Assembly: GCA_964508765.1 (NCBI GenBank)
Contig: CAZDVD010000014.1
Span: forward strand, 3,578 to 67,577
DNA from: JABMPR01 sp964508765
Lineage (GTDB): Bacteria > Fidelibacterota > UBA8477 > JABMPR01
DNA length: 64,000 nucleotides
Direction: 5' to 3'
Part shown: positions 43,674 through 52,862 of the stretch, one piece after another
Position numbering within the stretch: position 1 is the stretch's first letter
How the letters are laid out: the number at the start of each line of letters is the position of its first letter
Made by a program: the position numbers and the translations under genes
Notes under the pieces: generated by a model
The model's input: the letters and a program-made list of their open reading frames with translations, nothing else
The model's database searches: none
What the model was told of the DNA's origin: nothing

Positions 43674-43741
43674 AGCAATAAATAGCAGAATACTAGATAA
43701 CATAGAATTAATGGATAATTAAAGAGGCAAAAGAGGTATTT

Positions 43742-45262
43742 ATGGATTTCTTAAAAGAATTAGGCATTGAAGAATTTAACGCTGGTGCTTGTGTTGGAGC
43801 CGGAGAATGGTTGGCTACTGGTGGGGATGATATCCTCAAGTCTCGCAATCCTGCCACAGGTGAAGTGATCGCAAATGTGTATCAGTGCACCGAAGAGGCC
43901 TATGAACAGGTTGTAGCTGAAGCAGATGAAGCTTTTAAAGAGTGGCGTCAGGTTCCAGCCCCGGTTCGTGGAGAATTGGTTCGCTTGATGGGTGTTGCTC
44001 TACGTGAGAAAAAAGATGCTCTGGGCAGTCTGGTTTCCCTGGAAATGGGAAAAATCAAACAGGAAGGCGATGGTGAAGTTCAGGAAATGATCGACATTGC
44101 GGATTTTGCAGTAGGTCAATCCCGTATGCTTTATGGCAGTACCATGCACTCCGAGCGTTTTCAACACAGAATGTATGATCAGTATCATCCACTGGGTGTG
44201 GTTGGTGTGATTTCAGCTTTCAATTTCCCCGTAGCTGTTTGGGCCTGGAACGCCTTCCTCGCTGCTATTGCCGGTGACACAACTATCTGGAAACCATCTT
44301 CAACAGCTCCACTTTGTGGCATTGCTGTACAGAATATTTGCAACAAGGTTTTGACTGACAATGGATATAAGGGAATCTTCAATCTGGTTATTGGTCGCGG
44401 ATCCGTCATTGGAGAGCGTCTGATTAATGACAAGCGAATTCCACTCGTATCATTCACCGGATCAACACCCATGGGTCGTCACGTAGGTGAAGTGGTTGCC
44501 AAACGTTTTGGCAGCACTATTCTTGAGCTAGGTGGCAACAATGCCATTGTAATAGATGATACTGCCGACCTTGACATGGCCATTCCTGCCACCGTATTTG
44601 GTGCAGTTGGTACAGCTGGACAACGTTGTACTTCAACACGCCGTATCCTTATCCAGGAAGAGATCATGGATAGTTTCGTGGAAAAACTCCAGAAGGCTTA
44701 CAAACAGGTCCGTATTGGTGATCCACTCGTTGGAGGGACCCTGATGGGACCTCTCGTCGATGCAGGTGCCGTAGCGGATTATGAGCATGCGATCGGTGAA
44801 ATCAAAAAAGCCGGTGGTAAGATTGTCGCTGGTGGAAACGCACTGAAGGACAGAGATGGTTACTTTGTTGAACCCACTATTGTCCTGGGTGAAAATCACT
44901 GGGGAATCATCCAGACTGAGACTTTCGCACCCATCCTTTATATCATTCCCTTCAAAACGATTGATGAAGCCATTGAACTTCACAATGCAGTTCCACAGGG
45001 TCTTTCTTCATCCATGTTCACCATGAACATGCAACATGCCGAAAGATTTCTTTCCCATACGGGTTCTGACTGTGGTATTGCCAATATCAACATTGGTACA
45101 TCTGGTGCAGAAATTGGTGGAGCTTTTGGTGGTGAGAAGGAAACTGGTGGTGGTCGTGAATCTGGATCCGATGCCTGGAAAGCCTATATGCGTCGTCAGA
45201 CAAACACCATCAACTGGAGTAAGGATTTACCACTGGCACAGGGTATCTCCTTCGATCTTTAA
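43742..45262 (+). CDS. Alpha-aminoadipate semialdehyde dehydrogenase (ALDH7 family)
   Basis: NAD-dependent aldehyde dehydrogenase of 506 residues. GVVGVISAFNFPVAVWAWN, SFTGSTPMGRHVG, TILELGGNNAIVIDDTADLD (with the general-base Glu) and GTAGQRCTSTRRILIQ with the catalytic Cys are all present. The C-terminal AEIGGAFGGEKETGGGRESG, then SDAWKAYMRRQTNTINWS, is diagnostic for ALDH7/antiquitin. AAGAGGT precedes the ATG. It completes lysine degradation to aminoadipate after LKR and SDH, and could also oxidise betaine aldehyde. Confidence 0.93.
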   Translation: MDFLKELGIEEFNAGACVGAGEWLATGGDDILKSRNPATGEVIANVYQCTEEAYEQVVAEADEAFKEWRQVPAPVRGELVRLMGVALREKKDALGSLVSLEMGKIKQEGDGEVQEMIDIADFAVGQSRMLYGSTMHSERFQHRMYDQYHPLGVVGVISAFNFPVAVWAWNAFLAAIAGDTTIWKPSSTAPLCGIAVQNICNKVLTDNGYKGIFNLVIGRGSVIGERLINDKRIPLVSFTGSTPMGRHVGEVVAKRFGSTILELGGNNAIVIDDTADLDMAIPATVFGAVGTAGQRCTSTRRILIQEEIMDSFVEKLQKAYKQVRIGDPLVGGTLMGPLVDAGAVADYEHAIGEIKKAGGKIVAGGNALKDRDGYFVEPTIVLGENHWGIIQTETFAPILYIIPFKTIDEAIELHNAVPQGLSSSMFTMNMQHAERFLSHTGSDCGIANINIGTSGAEIGGAFGGEKETGGGRESGSDAWKAYMRRQTNTINWSKDLPLAQGISFDL

Positions 45263-45277
45263 GCTCCGCTGTATAAT

Positions 45278-45955
45278 ATGTCCTTCGGCAAACTATATAT
45301 TGTCTCTACACCCATAGGAAATCTTGGCGATTTCACTTTCCGAGCCGTTGATACTTTAAAATCGGTTCAACTTATTGCTGCTGAAGACACGCGCGTTTCC
45401 GGGGTTTTATTGAAGCATTATGAAATCTCAACCCCCATGTTTTCCTACCATGATCACAATAAGGAGCAGGCCACACCTGGTCTTTTGCGGAAACTGGAGG
45501 GTGGGGATAACATCGCTCTCATCACCGATGCGGGGACACCCCTTGTCAGCGATCCAGGTTTCTATCTGGTTCGTGCCGCAATCGCACAAAAAATAGAGGT
45601 CGTTCCTATCCCGGGTGCTTCGGCCATGTTGGCTGCAATGGTTGCATCAGGATTACCGTCAGATCGATTCACTTTTGAAGGGTTTTTACCCCGGAAGAAA
45701 GGTCGTCAGACGCGCTTTAAATTACTGGCTCTGGATCCTCGAACCATCATCGTGTATGAGTCACCACATCGCGTGGGCAGGACGCTCAAAGATATTGCTG
45801 AATACATGGGGGACAGGCAGGTAGTGATCGGCAGGGAAATCACCAAAAAATTTGAAGAATTCATTCGTGGTTCAGTCTCAGAGATCAGGGAACAGTTGGA
45901 TACACGCAGCATTAAAGGGGAAGTAGTAATCATGATTAAAGGAGAAAAAGCGTGA
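45278..45955 (+). CDS. rsmI: 16S rRNA C1402 2'-O-methyltransferase RsmI
   Basis: Tetrapyrrole-methylase-fold enzyme of 225 residues. LYIVSTPIGNLGDFTFRAVD, IAAEDTRVSGVLLKHY, DAGTPLVSDPGFYLV and IPGASAMLAAMVASGLPSDR are the family motifs, and YESPHRVGRTL and GREITKKFEE follow. It lacks the C-terminal extension of the E. coli protein (about 285 residues). No Shine-Dalgarno is evident. Its TGA overlaps the next GTG start (GTGA), starting a four-gene coupled operon with a membrane protein, tmk and ctpA. Confidence 0.94.
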   Translation: MSFGKLYIVSTPIGNLGDFTFRAVDTLKSVQLIAAEDTRVSGVLLKHYEISTPMFSYHDHNKEQATPGLLRKLEGGDNIALITDAGTPLVSDPGFYLVRAAIAQKIEVVPIPGASAMLAAMVASGLPSDRFTFEGFLPRKKGRQTRFKLLALDPRTIIVYESPHRVGRTLKDIAEYMGDRQVVIGREITKKFEEFIRGSVSEIREQLDTRSIKGEVVIMIKGEKA

Positions 45956-46578
45956 CCACGGATCAAAAATTTGAATATGCCAGGGATGATTTTAATTACC
46001 CCCGATTTATACAGAGAATAATGCAAAAGGCGCTAAATCTAGCTATTGAGAAGGTCGAGGCAAGCAAGCTTAATTCAGACACCATGAATAAAATTCGTTT
46101 TGGTGTTGAATTAATTGCCATTCTGGCTCTCATATTTGGATTATATTTTACCACAGCGATCATCATTGCGATCTGGTTGTTTTTAGATCAGATACATCTC
46201 CACCTTTTTGTTGATCGCAGTGTTTCCAGCAGTCGATTCAAGCATTTTATCGAAGAAGTCCCTCTCATGTTGGGATTGAGTATTCACCTATGGATTCAAG
46301 GACATTTCTGGACAGGTATTGCCGGGTTGGTGGGGATAAGTGGGATATACCTGCTGACAAATCTTCAAATGAAATATGACTTGAATGCGATTCACCTTCC
46401 GCGGCTCTATTTTTTGAGATGGGACAGAATGGGCATCTTGTTTCTATTTATATTGCTAGGATCCTGGCCTGGTGAACGAGCCTACCTCTTTGTGATTCTC
46501 CTGGCCTGGTTCCTGGCTGTTCTAAGCTTTTATGATTATATCTGGATACTCATTCAACTGGCTAAAAAGAAAAAATGA
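45952..46578 (+). CDS. Hypothetical membrane protein
   Basis: Protein of 208 residues from a GTG overlapping the rsmI stop. A polar N-terminus of about 50 residues precedes five or six helices (for example ELIAILALIFGLYFTTAIII, TGIAGLVGISGIYLL, AYLFVILLAWFLAVLSF). A motif WLFLDQIHLHLFVDRS lies after the first hairpin. It ends in a lysine run and overlaps tmk by 4 bp. I do not recognise the family; its conserved place between two housekeeping genes would need comparison. Confidence 0.7.
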   Translation: MTTDQKFEYARDDFNYPRFIQRIMQKALNLAIEKVEASKLNSDTMNKIRFGVELIAILALIFGLYFTTAIIIAIWLFLDQIHLHLFVDRSVSSSRFKHFIEEVPLMLGLSIHLWIQGHFWTGIAGLVGISGIYLLTNLQMKYDLNAIHLPRLYFLRWDRMGILFLFILLGSWPGERAYLFVILLAWFLAVLSFYDYIWILIQLAKKKK

Positions 46579-47210
46579 AAACAACTAAACCACTCCTCAT
46601 AAGTTTCGAAGGTATTGACGGTTCTGGGAAATCCACCCAGTGCAAAATGCTCTACCATGAACTCCTGGACAGGGGTTATGGCGTTCATCTTTACAGAGAA
46701 CCAGGTGGAACAACCATCTCTGAAAAGATCAGGGATATTCTTCTGGATCGCGAGAATGTTGAAATGAGCCCCATTACCGAGATGCTGCTCTATTTTTCCA
46801 GCAGAAATCAATTGATCTCAGAAAAGGTACTGCCTGCTCTTGAGCGAGGTGAAATTGTTCTTCTTGATCGGTTTGTAGATAGCACCATTGCCTACCAGGG
46901 TTATGGTCGTGATCTCTCATTAGAAAGTATTCGCAAGGTTGCAGAAGTCGCCATTGGCGCGCTTTCTCCTGATCTGACCATCCTTGTGGATACACCTCTT
47001 GATACAGCAGAAACCAGGATGGATAACCGTGAACTTGATCGACTGGAAGCCGAAAATGTTGAGTTTAAAGAGCGCACTCGGAATGGTTATCTGCAATTGG
47101 TCAAAGATGAGCCCCATCGATTTTTATTATTGGATGGTCGCGAGACCATCGAGGTGCTGAAAGATAGCGTCATTGAACGTGTTGACCAGATGCTGGAGTC
47201 TAAAGCTTGA
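46575..47210 (+). CDS. tmk: Thymidylate kinase
   Basis: Converts dTMP to dTDP. Walker A FEGIDGSGKST (11-21), YREPGGTTISEKIR (the dTMP/Arg motif, about 40-53), LLDRFVDSTIAYQGYGRDL (the DR(Y/F) motif, about 96-114) and LVDTPLDTAETRMDNR in the lid. The length of 211 residues is usual. It overlaps both neighbours by 4 bp (ATGA and TTGA), so translation is coupled. Confidence 0.95.
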   Translation: MKTTKPLLISFEGIDGSGKSTQCKMLYHELLDRGYGVHLYREPGGTTISEKIRDILLDRENVEMSPITEMLLYFSSRNQLISEKVLPALERGEIVLLDRFVDSTIAYQGYGRDLSLESIRKVAEVAIGALSPDLTILVDTPLDTAETRMDNRELDRLEAENVEFKERTRNGYLQLVKDEPHRFLLLDGRETIEVLKDSVIERVDQMLESKA

Positions 47211-48853
47211 AATTCCGATCCACCATTCTGCCCATTCTGGCATTGTTGCTTTTATCTGGATGGACTGTCACTCTGTATACTCAGGGACAGTCGGATAGGG
47301 TCGAGGGTGAGGCTTCCATGAAGAAGGTCTTTCAGACCATTCTGGATCGGTATGTTGCTGAAATTGACCCTGAGAAACTTTCCGATGCAGCCATTTCCGG
47401 TATGCTGCGTGAATTAGATCCCTATTCCCAGCATATTGATGACAATAATTCCTATCGACTGGATGCCATCACCACAGGTGAGTATGGTGGCGTTGGCATT
47501 CGGCTTGGTCGCATGAATGATTCCCTCATTGTGATATCCCCCATGGATGGAACACCTGCTTTCTTCCAGGGTATTCAAGCCGGCGACAGAATCGTGAAAA
47601 TTGATTCGGTCTGGACCAAAAGACTTGATCTGGACAAGGCTGCCCGCCTGGTCAGGGGGGAGCAAGGTTCAACATTGGAACTCCTGATAAAAAGAGAGGG
47701 TGAGCAAGAATATTTAGAATTCGAGTTAGTGAGGGAATTGATCAAAGTTCCCGATGTCAGTTATTCGGGCTTGCTGCGTAGCCGGACTGGTTATGTAAAG
47801 CTTTCAAATTTTTCTAAGTATTCTGCTGAAGATCTGGAAAAAGCCATTCGCAAAATGAATCAAACCAACCTTAAGGCTCTTATCATTGATGTCCGTGGAA
47901 ATCCAGGCGGTTTACTCAGTGCAGCGCTGATGAGTGCCGATCTATTCATCGAGAAGGGAGCCATACTGCTGGAGACGCGCGGTCGCATTGGTCAATCTAA
48001 TAAGAAGTATCTGTCCCGTCGTCGTCCCATTGTCAGGAATGATCTCCCCGTTGCCATCCTCATTGATGGTGGTTCAGCTTCCGCTTCGGAGATTTTGGCT
48101 GGCATCCTGCAAGACTATGATCGAGCTGTTGTGATTGGCAAACCCTCCTTTGGCAAGGGATTGGTCCAGACGGTAACCAGATTGTCTCCGGATACACGAC
48201 TCAAACTCACCTCAGCTAAATATTACCTGCCCAGCGGTCGCTTGATACAGAAGCGCGAAATTGCCCGTGATGTGATGTATGAAGATTTGCTCATTTCAGC
48301 GGATACGGTGTTTCATTCTGATAACAGCAGGGAGTTTGAAGGTGGTGGCGGCGTTGAACCCGATATTGTAGCCGAAGATTTACCGCTCAGCGATCTGGAA
48401 CGAACCCTTTGGCGCAAACGGCTCTTCTTTAAGTATGCACTGGATTATGGCGAAGTACATACGGGACTAACTTTACCCATCCATTTTAACGATAGTGAGG
48501 TGGATAGTTTCTATGACTGGATGTCCCAACGTGAGGTCGTTCCTGAGACGAAGCTCAATCGCTGGATCAACGGTATGGATAGAGTCGTTGATTCCACCAG
48601 TAGTATTTATTCTGATGCACTGAAGTTGCAACAATCTCTGAGTGAATTGGAAGATGCCTATCGACAGGAAGCATTTCTTGATATCAAATTTCAGATTCTT
48701 GCTGGACTCGAGAGAGAAATGTCTAATGTGTTAGGTGGGAACGGAGCCCGCGTGGCAGCTTCTTTAAACCATGATCGTGTGGTATTGAAGGCTATAGAGG
48801 TCCTCTCATCGGTTGATCAGATGCAGGAAATTCTGGCCGGACCGGCTGAATAA
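47207..48853 (+). CDS. ctpA: C-terminal processing peptidase, S41 family
   Basis: Periplasmic serine protease of 548 residues starting at TTG. A signal anchor (about 6-24) is followed by the N-terminal cap, a PDZ domain (about 95-180, YGGVGIRLGRMNDSL and GIQAGDRIVKID), and the catalytic core. Nucleophile Ser292 lies in GGSASASEI and Lys317 in GKPSFGKGLVQ, spaced 25 apart as expected for the Ser-Lys dyad. The 190 C-terminal residues after VEPDIV are an extra, mostly helical domain seen in the longer Bacteroidota-type proteases. It ends exactly at the convergent DUF4442 stop. Confidence 0.94.
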   Translation: MKFRSTILPILALLLLSGWTVTLYTQGQSDRVEGEASMKKVFQTILDRYVAEIDPEKLSDAAISGMLRELDPYSQHIDDNNSYRLDAITTGEYGGVGIRLGRMNDSLIVISPMDGTPAFFQGIQAGDRIVKIDSVWTKRLDLDKAARLVRGEQGSTLELLIKREGEQEYLEFELVRELIKVPDVSYSGLLRSRTGYVKLSNFSKYSAEDLEKAIRKMNQTNLKALIIDVRGNPGGLLSAALMSADLFIEKGAILLETRGRIGQSNKKYLSRRRPIVRNDLPVAILIDGGSASASEILAGILQDYDRAVVIGKPSFGKGLVQTVTRLSPDTRLKLTSAKYYLPSGRLIQKREIARDVMYEDLLISADTVFHSDNSREFEGGGGVEPDIVAEDLPLSDLERTLWRKRLFFKYALDYGEVHTGLTLPIHFNDSEVDSFYDWMSQREVVPETKLNRWINGMDRVVDSTSSIYSDALKLQQSLSELEDAYRQEAFLDIKFQILAGLEREMSNVLGGNGARVAASLNHDRVVLKAIEVLSSVDQMQEILAGPAE

Positions 48854-49327
48854 CTAATCTTTTACTTTTAAAGACAGAGTCAGGGTGAAATTCGCCAGAA
48901 TTTCATCACCATATTTTTCAGGGGCTGTGACCTGTATATGAATAGGGTGGTGGTGGCGTTCGCCAGTCTCAACGACCTTTTGAATCAACGAGTCTATTTT
49001 TTCACCATCCGAGCATGTGAAAATCGCATCTGCATCCACACGTTTTAGAAAATCTGCCTGCATGTCTTTAAAGAGGAGACTGATTTTAGATTCACTTCTG
49101 CCAATCATTTGCATAGCTAGTAGTCCACCAGCCAGATCTGCACCCACTGCCAATGCACCGAAATACATACTCATGAGGTGATTGCGGGTTCGTCGTCGCA
49201 GGGGAATCTTAATAACACAATCTGTCTGATTTAGTTCTATCACATGGGGTTTTACAAAAAATATCAGGGGTATTTTGGTTATACCGAAGTATCTGATAGC
49301 CAGGGTTTGTTTCCAGCGTGTTTTCAT
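48854..49327 (-). CDS. DUF4442 hotdog-fold protein, thioesterase-like
   Basis: Protein of 157 residues. NHLMSMYFGALAVGADLAGG (about 49-68) is the central helix of the hotdog fold with the AxxxxAD-like pattern of DUF4442. The strands after it (KISLLFKDMQADFLKRVDAD) and the last strand NFTLTLSLKVK complete the fold. The relatives are PaaI-like thioesterases, but the substrate is unknown. Its stop abuts the ctpA stop with no spacing. It lies 10 bp after the hybrid kinase gene, so it is probably co-transcribed with it. Confidence 0.85.
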   Translation of the reverse strand: MKTRWKQTLAIRYFGITKIPLIFFVKPHVIELNQTDCVIKIPLRRRTRNHLMSMYFGALAVGADLAGGLLAMQMIGRSESKISLLFKDMQADFLKRVDADAIFTCSDGEKIDSLIQKVVETGERHHHPIHIQVTAPEKYGDEILANFTLTLSLKVKD

Positions 49328-49337
49328 CGTGTTTGGC

Positions 49338-51689
49338 CTAAATCAATCGTTGTATAGTTTCTTTTAAGTCTGCCAGTCGAAAGGGTTTGGTCATGAAATC
49401 ATTGCAGCCGGCTTCCATACATCGATCTTTATCAGAAGTGAAAGCATGCGCAGTCAGAGCAACAATGGGAATTTTATTCCATTTTTCCCCAGCCCGGAGG
49501 AATCGGGCAAGATCCAGACCATCCTCATCTCCTCGCAGGGACAGGTCGAGTAAAATCATTTGAATATCATGTAGCTCAAGCATTTTCTTTGAATCTGCAA
49601 CCGATTCTGCAAAATGAAGTGTATAATCCTTACTCAGGGTGAAACTGGCCAGTTTCTGAGAGTTTGGATCATCTTCGACAACCAGAATACTCATTCTCGA
49701 AGCTACACTGGGCTCTCCAAGAGTTGCAGACAGACTTTGCTCAGATAGTTCAGCTGTGGGGGAAACATATGCATCACCTGGAAAAAAGACAGTAAATTTG
49801 CTACCCACATCCTGCTGACTTTCAAATTGAATCTTGCCATTGATAAGTGTGAGGTAACGATGAGCAAGCGCCAGACCGAGTCCCATACCCTGAAAATTTT
49901 TGGTATATCCCGTGCTCTCTTGTGAAAAAACATTGAACATGTGATCCTGGTATTCATTGGACATGCCAATGCCGGTATCCTCTATGGTGATCCTCACAGA
50001 GCCATCCACTACCTCGGTGTCCAGAATGACATGACCTGAGTTGGTATATTTAATGGCATTGTCTATGAGGTTAGAAATGGCCTGAGTCGCACAATATTCA
50101 TCAGAAATGATCTGTATATCTGCTTTGGGCACATTAACCTTCAGTTCCAGCTCCTTAGACAAAGCAGCGGGTTTGAAAGAAGCTCCCAGTTCCTTAACAA
50201 TTTTACCCAGATCTATTTTTTCAGTTTTTAGCTCAAAGGTTCCTGTTTCAATTTGAGAGATATCAAGCACGTGATGTACGGTTTGCCAGAGCCGTTTTCC
50301 ACTCATATAGATAGTCTCAAAATAACCCTGCAAATTTGCATCAGCCTTGTCTTTGACTTTTTCTTCAATCAATTCAGTAAAACCAAGGATTGAATTCAGG
50401 GGAGTTCGGATCTCATGACTCATATTGGCGAGGAAGAGGGACTTGACTTCTTCGTTCTTCTGGGCTCGCTCTTTGGCAGAGATGAGCTCAGCCTCAGTAT
50501 TCTTCAAGTTGGTGATATCCGTTGCATAATAGTGGATAAGATTTTGGTTTTGCAGGAAAAAGGCTGACCAGAGCAGGTGTAAACGTTCCAGGGAGACTTC
50601 GCGAGATGGGATTTGACCCTGACTCTCATTCGAAAGAGCTGCCTTAATGTCAGTTGTAAAGGTTTTTGGCAATATTTGAAAAACCTGAGACATATCCAGG
50701 TTCATTTGATCCAGTAGTTGAATCCCAGCGGGGTTTATGTAACTGGGAACTCCATTCAAATCAACCTCAACGACGGGCATTGGATTGGCAAACAGGAAAA
50801 AGGCAAGTCGTTCAATTTCTTGTTGAGCTTTGTTGCGTTCACTGATATCCCGTACTGCGCCCTGTGCGCCGATGATTTTGTCACCTACTATTAAGGGGCT
50901 GGCACTTACCTCCATGGGGATAATTATACCCTTGCTCCTCTGTATATTTACCGACAGATTTCGAAGTGTTTTACCTCCAATTATACTCTTCAATGCTTCC
51001 TGAACTTGAGGAACCTGATCTTTTGTGGTGAGGGAATTAATATTCCGGCCAATGAGAGATTTAGGCTTAATACCAAAGCGTGCTTCGATATTTGAACTCA
51101 CGTAGTCAAGGATACCCTCGCGGGTTACTTGAAATGTGATGTCTATTGAAGTTTCCACAAATCCTCTAAATTTTTGTTCACTCTCCTCAAGAATGTCCAT
51201 TCTGATTTTTGTTTGAAGAAATGGAGAGAACAATTCAGGAAGTGTCTCCAGAAAAGGGAGGGCTGCTTTGAGACCAGAAGCCTGAAAACCATCCTCGGCG
51301 TAGCAGACAAGTATTGCAAAAACCTCTGAATCTTTGATGAGAGGGAAGCCTGCCCACAGGGATGGTGGATTCTTGATTTCAGAAGGATTATCGGATTTTT
51401 CCAGATAGTCACTGGCTTCAACTATGAGATGCTGTTGATCTTCAATAACTGTCTTTAGAGGAGAGTTTAAACTATGGACGGCACAGGATGTGTCAAACTC
51501 ACGTTTACCAAAGACATATGGGAAGGAGAGGGTTTTATGACTGGCATCATGCAGTACCAGATAATAATTGCTGAGTGCCATATCCTCAAACAGGGTTGCG
51601 AATGCCTGCTCTGCATATTCGACAACAGACGGGGTCGTATTGATGAGCGTAGCAAGACGTTGATGCAAAAAGGCCGGTTTTTGTTTCAT
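49338..51689 (-). CDS. PAS-domain hybrid sensor histidine kinase
   Basis: Cytoplasmic kinase of 783 residues (ATG at 51689; a TTG three codons earlier is possible). Order: GAF-like N-terminus (about 10-165), PAS (about 165-290, DYVSSNIEARFGI), a second PAS (about 295-405), dimerisation helix with LANMSHEIRTPLNSILGFTE (His about 430), ATPase (NLIDNAIKYTN, GIGMSNEYQDHMFNVF, GMGLGLALAHRYL) and a C-terminal receiver (ILVVEDDPNS, LLDLSLRGDEDG, TAHAFTSDKDR). No membrane helix or DNA-binding output is seen, so the signal is intracellular and the phosphorelay partner lies elsewhere. Confidence 0.93.
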   Translation of the reverse strand: MKQKPAFLHQRLATLINTTPSVVEYAEQAFATLFEDMALSNYYLVLHDASHKTLSFPYVFGKREFDTSCAVHSLNSPLKTVIEDQQHLIVEASDYLEKSDNPSEIKNPPSLWAGFPLIKDSEVFAILVCYAEDGFQASGLKAALPFLETLPELFSPFLQTKIRMDILEESEQKFRGFVETSIDITFQVTREGILDYVSSNIEARFGIKPKSLIGRNINSLTTKDQVPQVQEALKSIIGGKTLRNLSVNIQRSKGIIIPMEVSASPLIVGDKIIGAQGAVRDISERNKAQQEIERLAFFLFANPMPVVEVDLNGVPSYINPAGIQLLDQMNLDMSQVFQILPKTFTTDIKAALSNESQGQIPSREVSLERLHLLWSAFFLQNQNLIHYYATDITNLKNTEAELISAKERAQKNEEVKSLFLANMSHEIRTPLNSILGFTELIEEKVKDKADANLQGYFETIYMSGKRLWQTVHHVLDISQIETGTFELKTEKIDLGKIVKELGASFKPAALSKELELKVNVPKADIQIISDEYCATQAISNLIDNAIKYTNSGHVILDTEVVDGSVRITIEDTGIGMSNEYQDHMFNVFSQESTGYTKNFQGMGLGLALAHRYLTLINGKIQFESQQDVGSKFTVFFPGDAYVSPTAELSEQSLSATLGEPSVASRMSILVVEDDPNSQKLASFTLSKDYTLHFAESVADSKKMLELHDIQMILLDLSLRGDEDGLDLARFLRAGEKWNKIPIVALTAHAFTSDKDRCMEAGCNDFMTKPFRLADLKETIQRLI

Positions 51690-51724
51690 GTCAGTCAATT
51701 TAAGTATTTCACCTTCTCACCATT

Positions 51725-52502
51725 TTACTTCACCTGGAGACCGGGTTTATGAATATAAAAGTAATAGTATATTGATCCTAGACTAGTCAAACCCAGCCCG
51801 ATAAGGGATGGAATGAGAGTCGTCATCAGTGTAACGACAAAAAATGTAGCATAAATCACAAATACGATGATCAAACTCCAGGGATATAGCCAGGCTTTAT
51901 AGGGTCTGGAAACATCAGGATATTTCTTACGTAGCACAAAAATAGCCCCAAACACCATCAAATTAAACACGGTTGAAGTCGCTGAGAAAAAGTCGATGAT
52001 GGTCTCGTAAGAATTGGCTGCAGACACTGCAAAGGTCAGTAATACTGTTGCCCGGAGAGCTTGTCCAATCAAGGCATTATTCGGGGTTTTGTGCTTTTTA
52101 CTGAGAACAGCGAACTTTTTGAAAAACATCCCATCCCTTGCCATGGCCTGCCATGCGCGGGCTTTACAAAGAATCTGAGTGCTGACGTTTCTAAAGGTAT
52201 TAAACATGACTGCCACTGAAATCAAGATACCGCCAGTGGCTCCAAGAGCGAGGCATCATGACTGCCAGCTCTGCATAGACTACTGCACCAAATATGGTGA
52301 CGACGCCTCCCAGAACCCATACCAGACCAAAGAGTCCCGTACAGCCCACCAAAGCTATGATGGGTGCAGGGGTTCTGAAAATGCCAGATCCAATAATTCT
52401 ACTGATGACAATAGAAACAGCTTCAATGAGTCCGAGATCGCGTTTGTATTCTGTCGAGTCGCCGAAATCTTGCATGGGTGAAGTCACATCAGTGGTGGAC
52501 AC
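51725..52502 (-). pseudogene. APC-family amino acid permease, internal deletion and frameshift
   Basis: Two pieces of one LAT-type permease. The 5' piece starts at GTG 52502 with a perfect AGGAGG upstream and reads LGLIEAVSIVISRIIGSGIF and VWVLGGVVTIFGAVVYAELA up to MMPRS. At about 52243-52247 it jumps, in another frame, to GATGGILISVAVMFNTFRNV, the eighth-helix region, and continues to the normal C-terminus. Roughly 190-200 residues of the middle are missing, so transport is impossible. Good start signal and intact flanks suggest recent damage or an assembly gap closed wrongly. Confidence 0.82.
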
Positions 52503-52862
52503 GAGAACCTCCTGGTACGTAGAGCGTCAAGCCCAATCAATCTACGAAAAGTCAAATGCTGCTTGCTCAATCTATGGATGATGAGCGATGAATTATGATA
52601 TCCTTAAATGGCTGAACAACTGCAAAATATGGATTCAATTTTACGGCCTTATTTAACAGTTTAATTCTCACGAAGCAAGGGGGTAATTATGAACATTTCA
52701 GGAGTGGTCCGGAATTACTTAAAAACATTCTGTAATTTGTCAGAAAAGTTCTGGAACTGAGCAGTACGTTTTGGAATAGACCTGGTTAAAAACAGAATCG
52801 GAAGCTCATATATTACTGATACATAGATAGTTATAAGATATACTTAAATGATTGCTCTGAGA
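52503..52862. other. 360-bp gap with one candidate small ORF
   Basis: Between two pseudogenes. The only coding hint is a 23-codon frame on the plus strand at 52689-52760 (MNISGVVRNYLKTFCNLSEK and three more) preceded by AAGGGGG at good spacing. It has no recognisable relatives and may be the stub of a lost gene. The rest is AT-rich with no clear hairpin. Confidence 0.3.
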
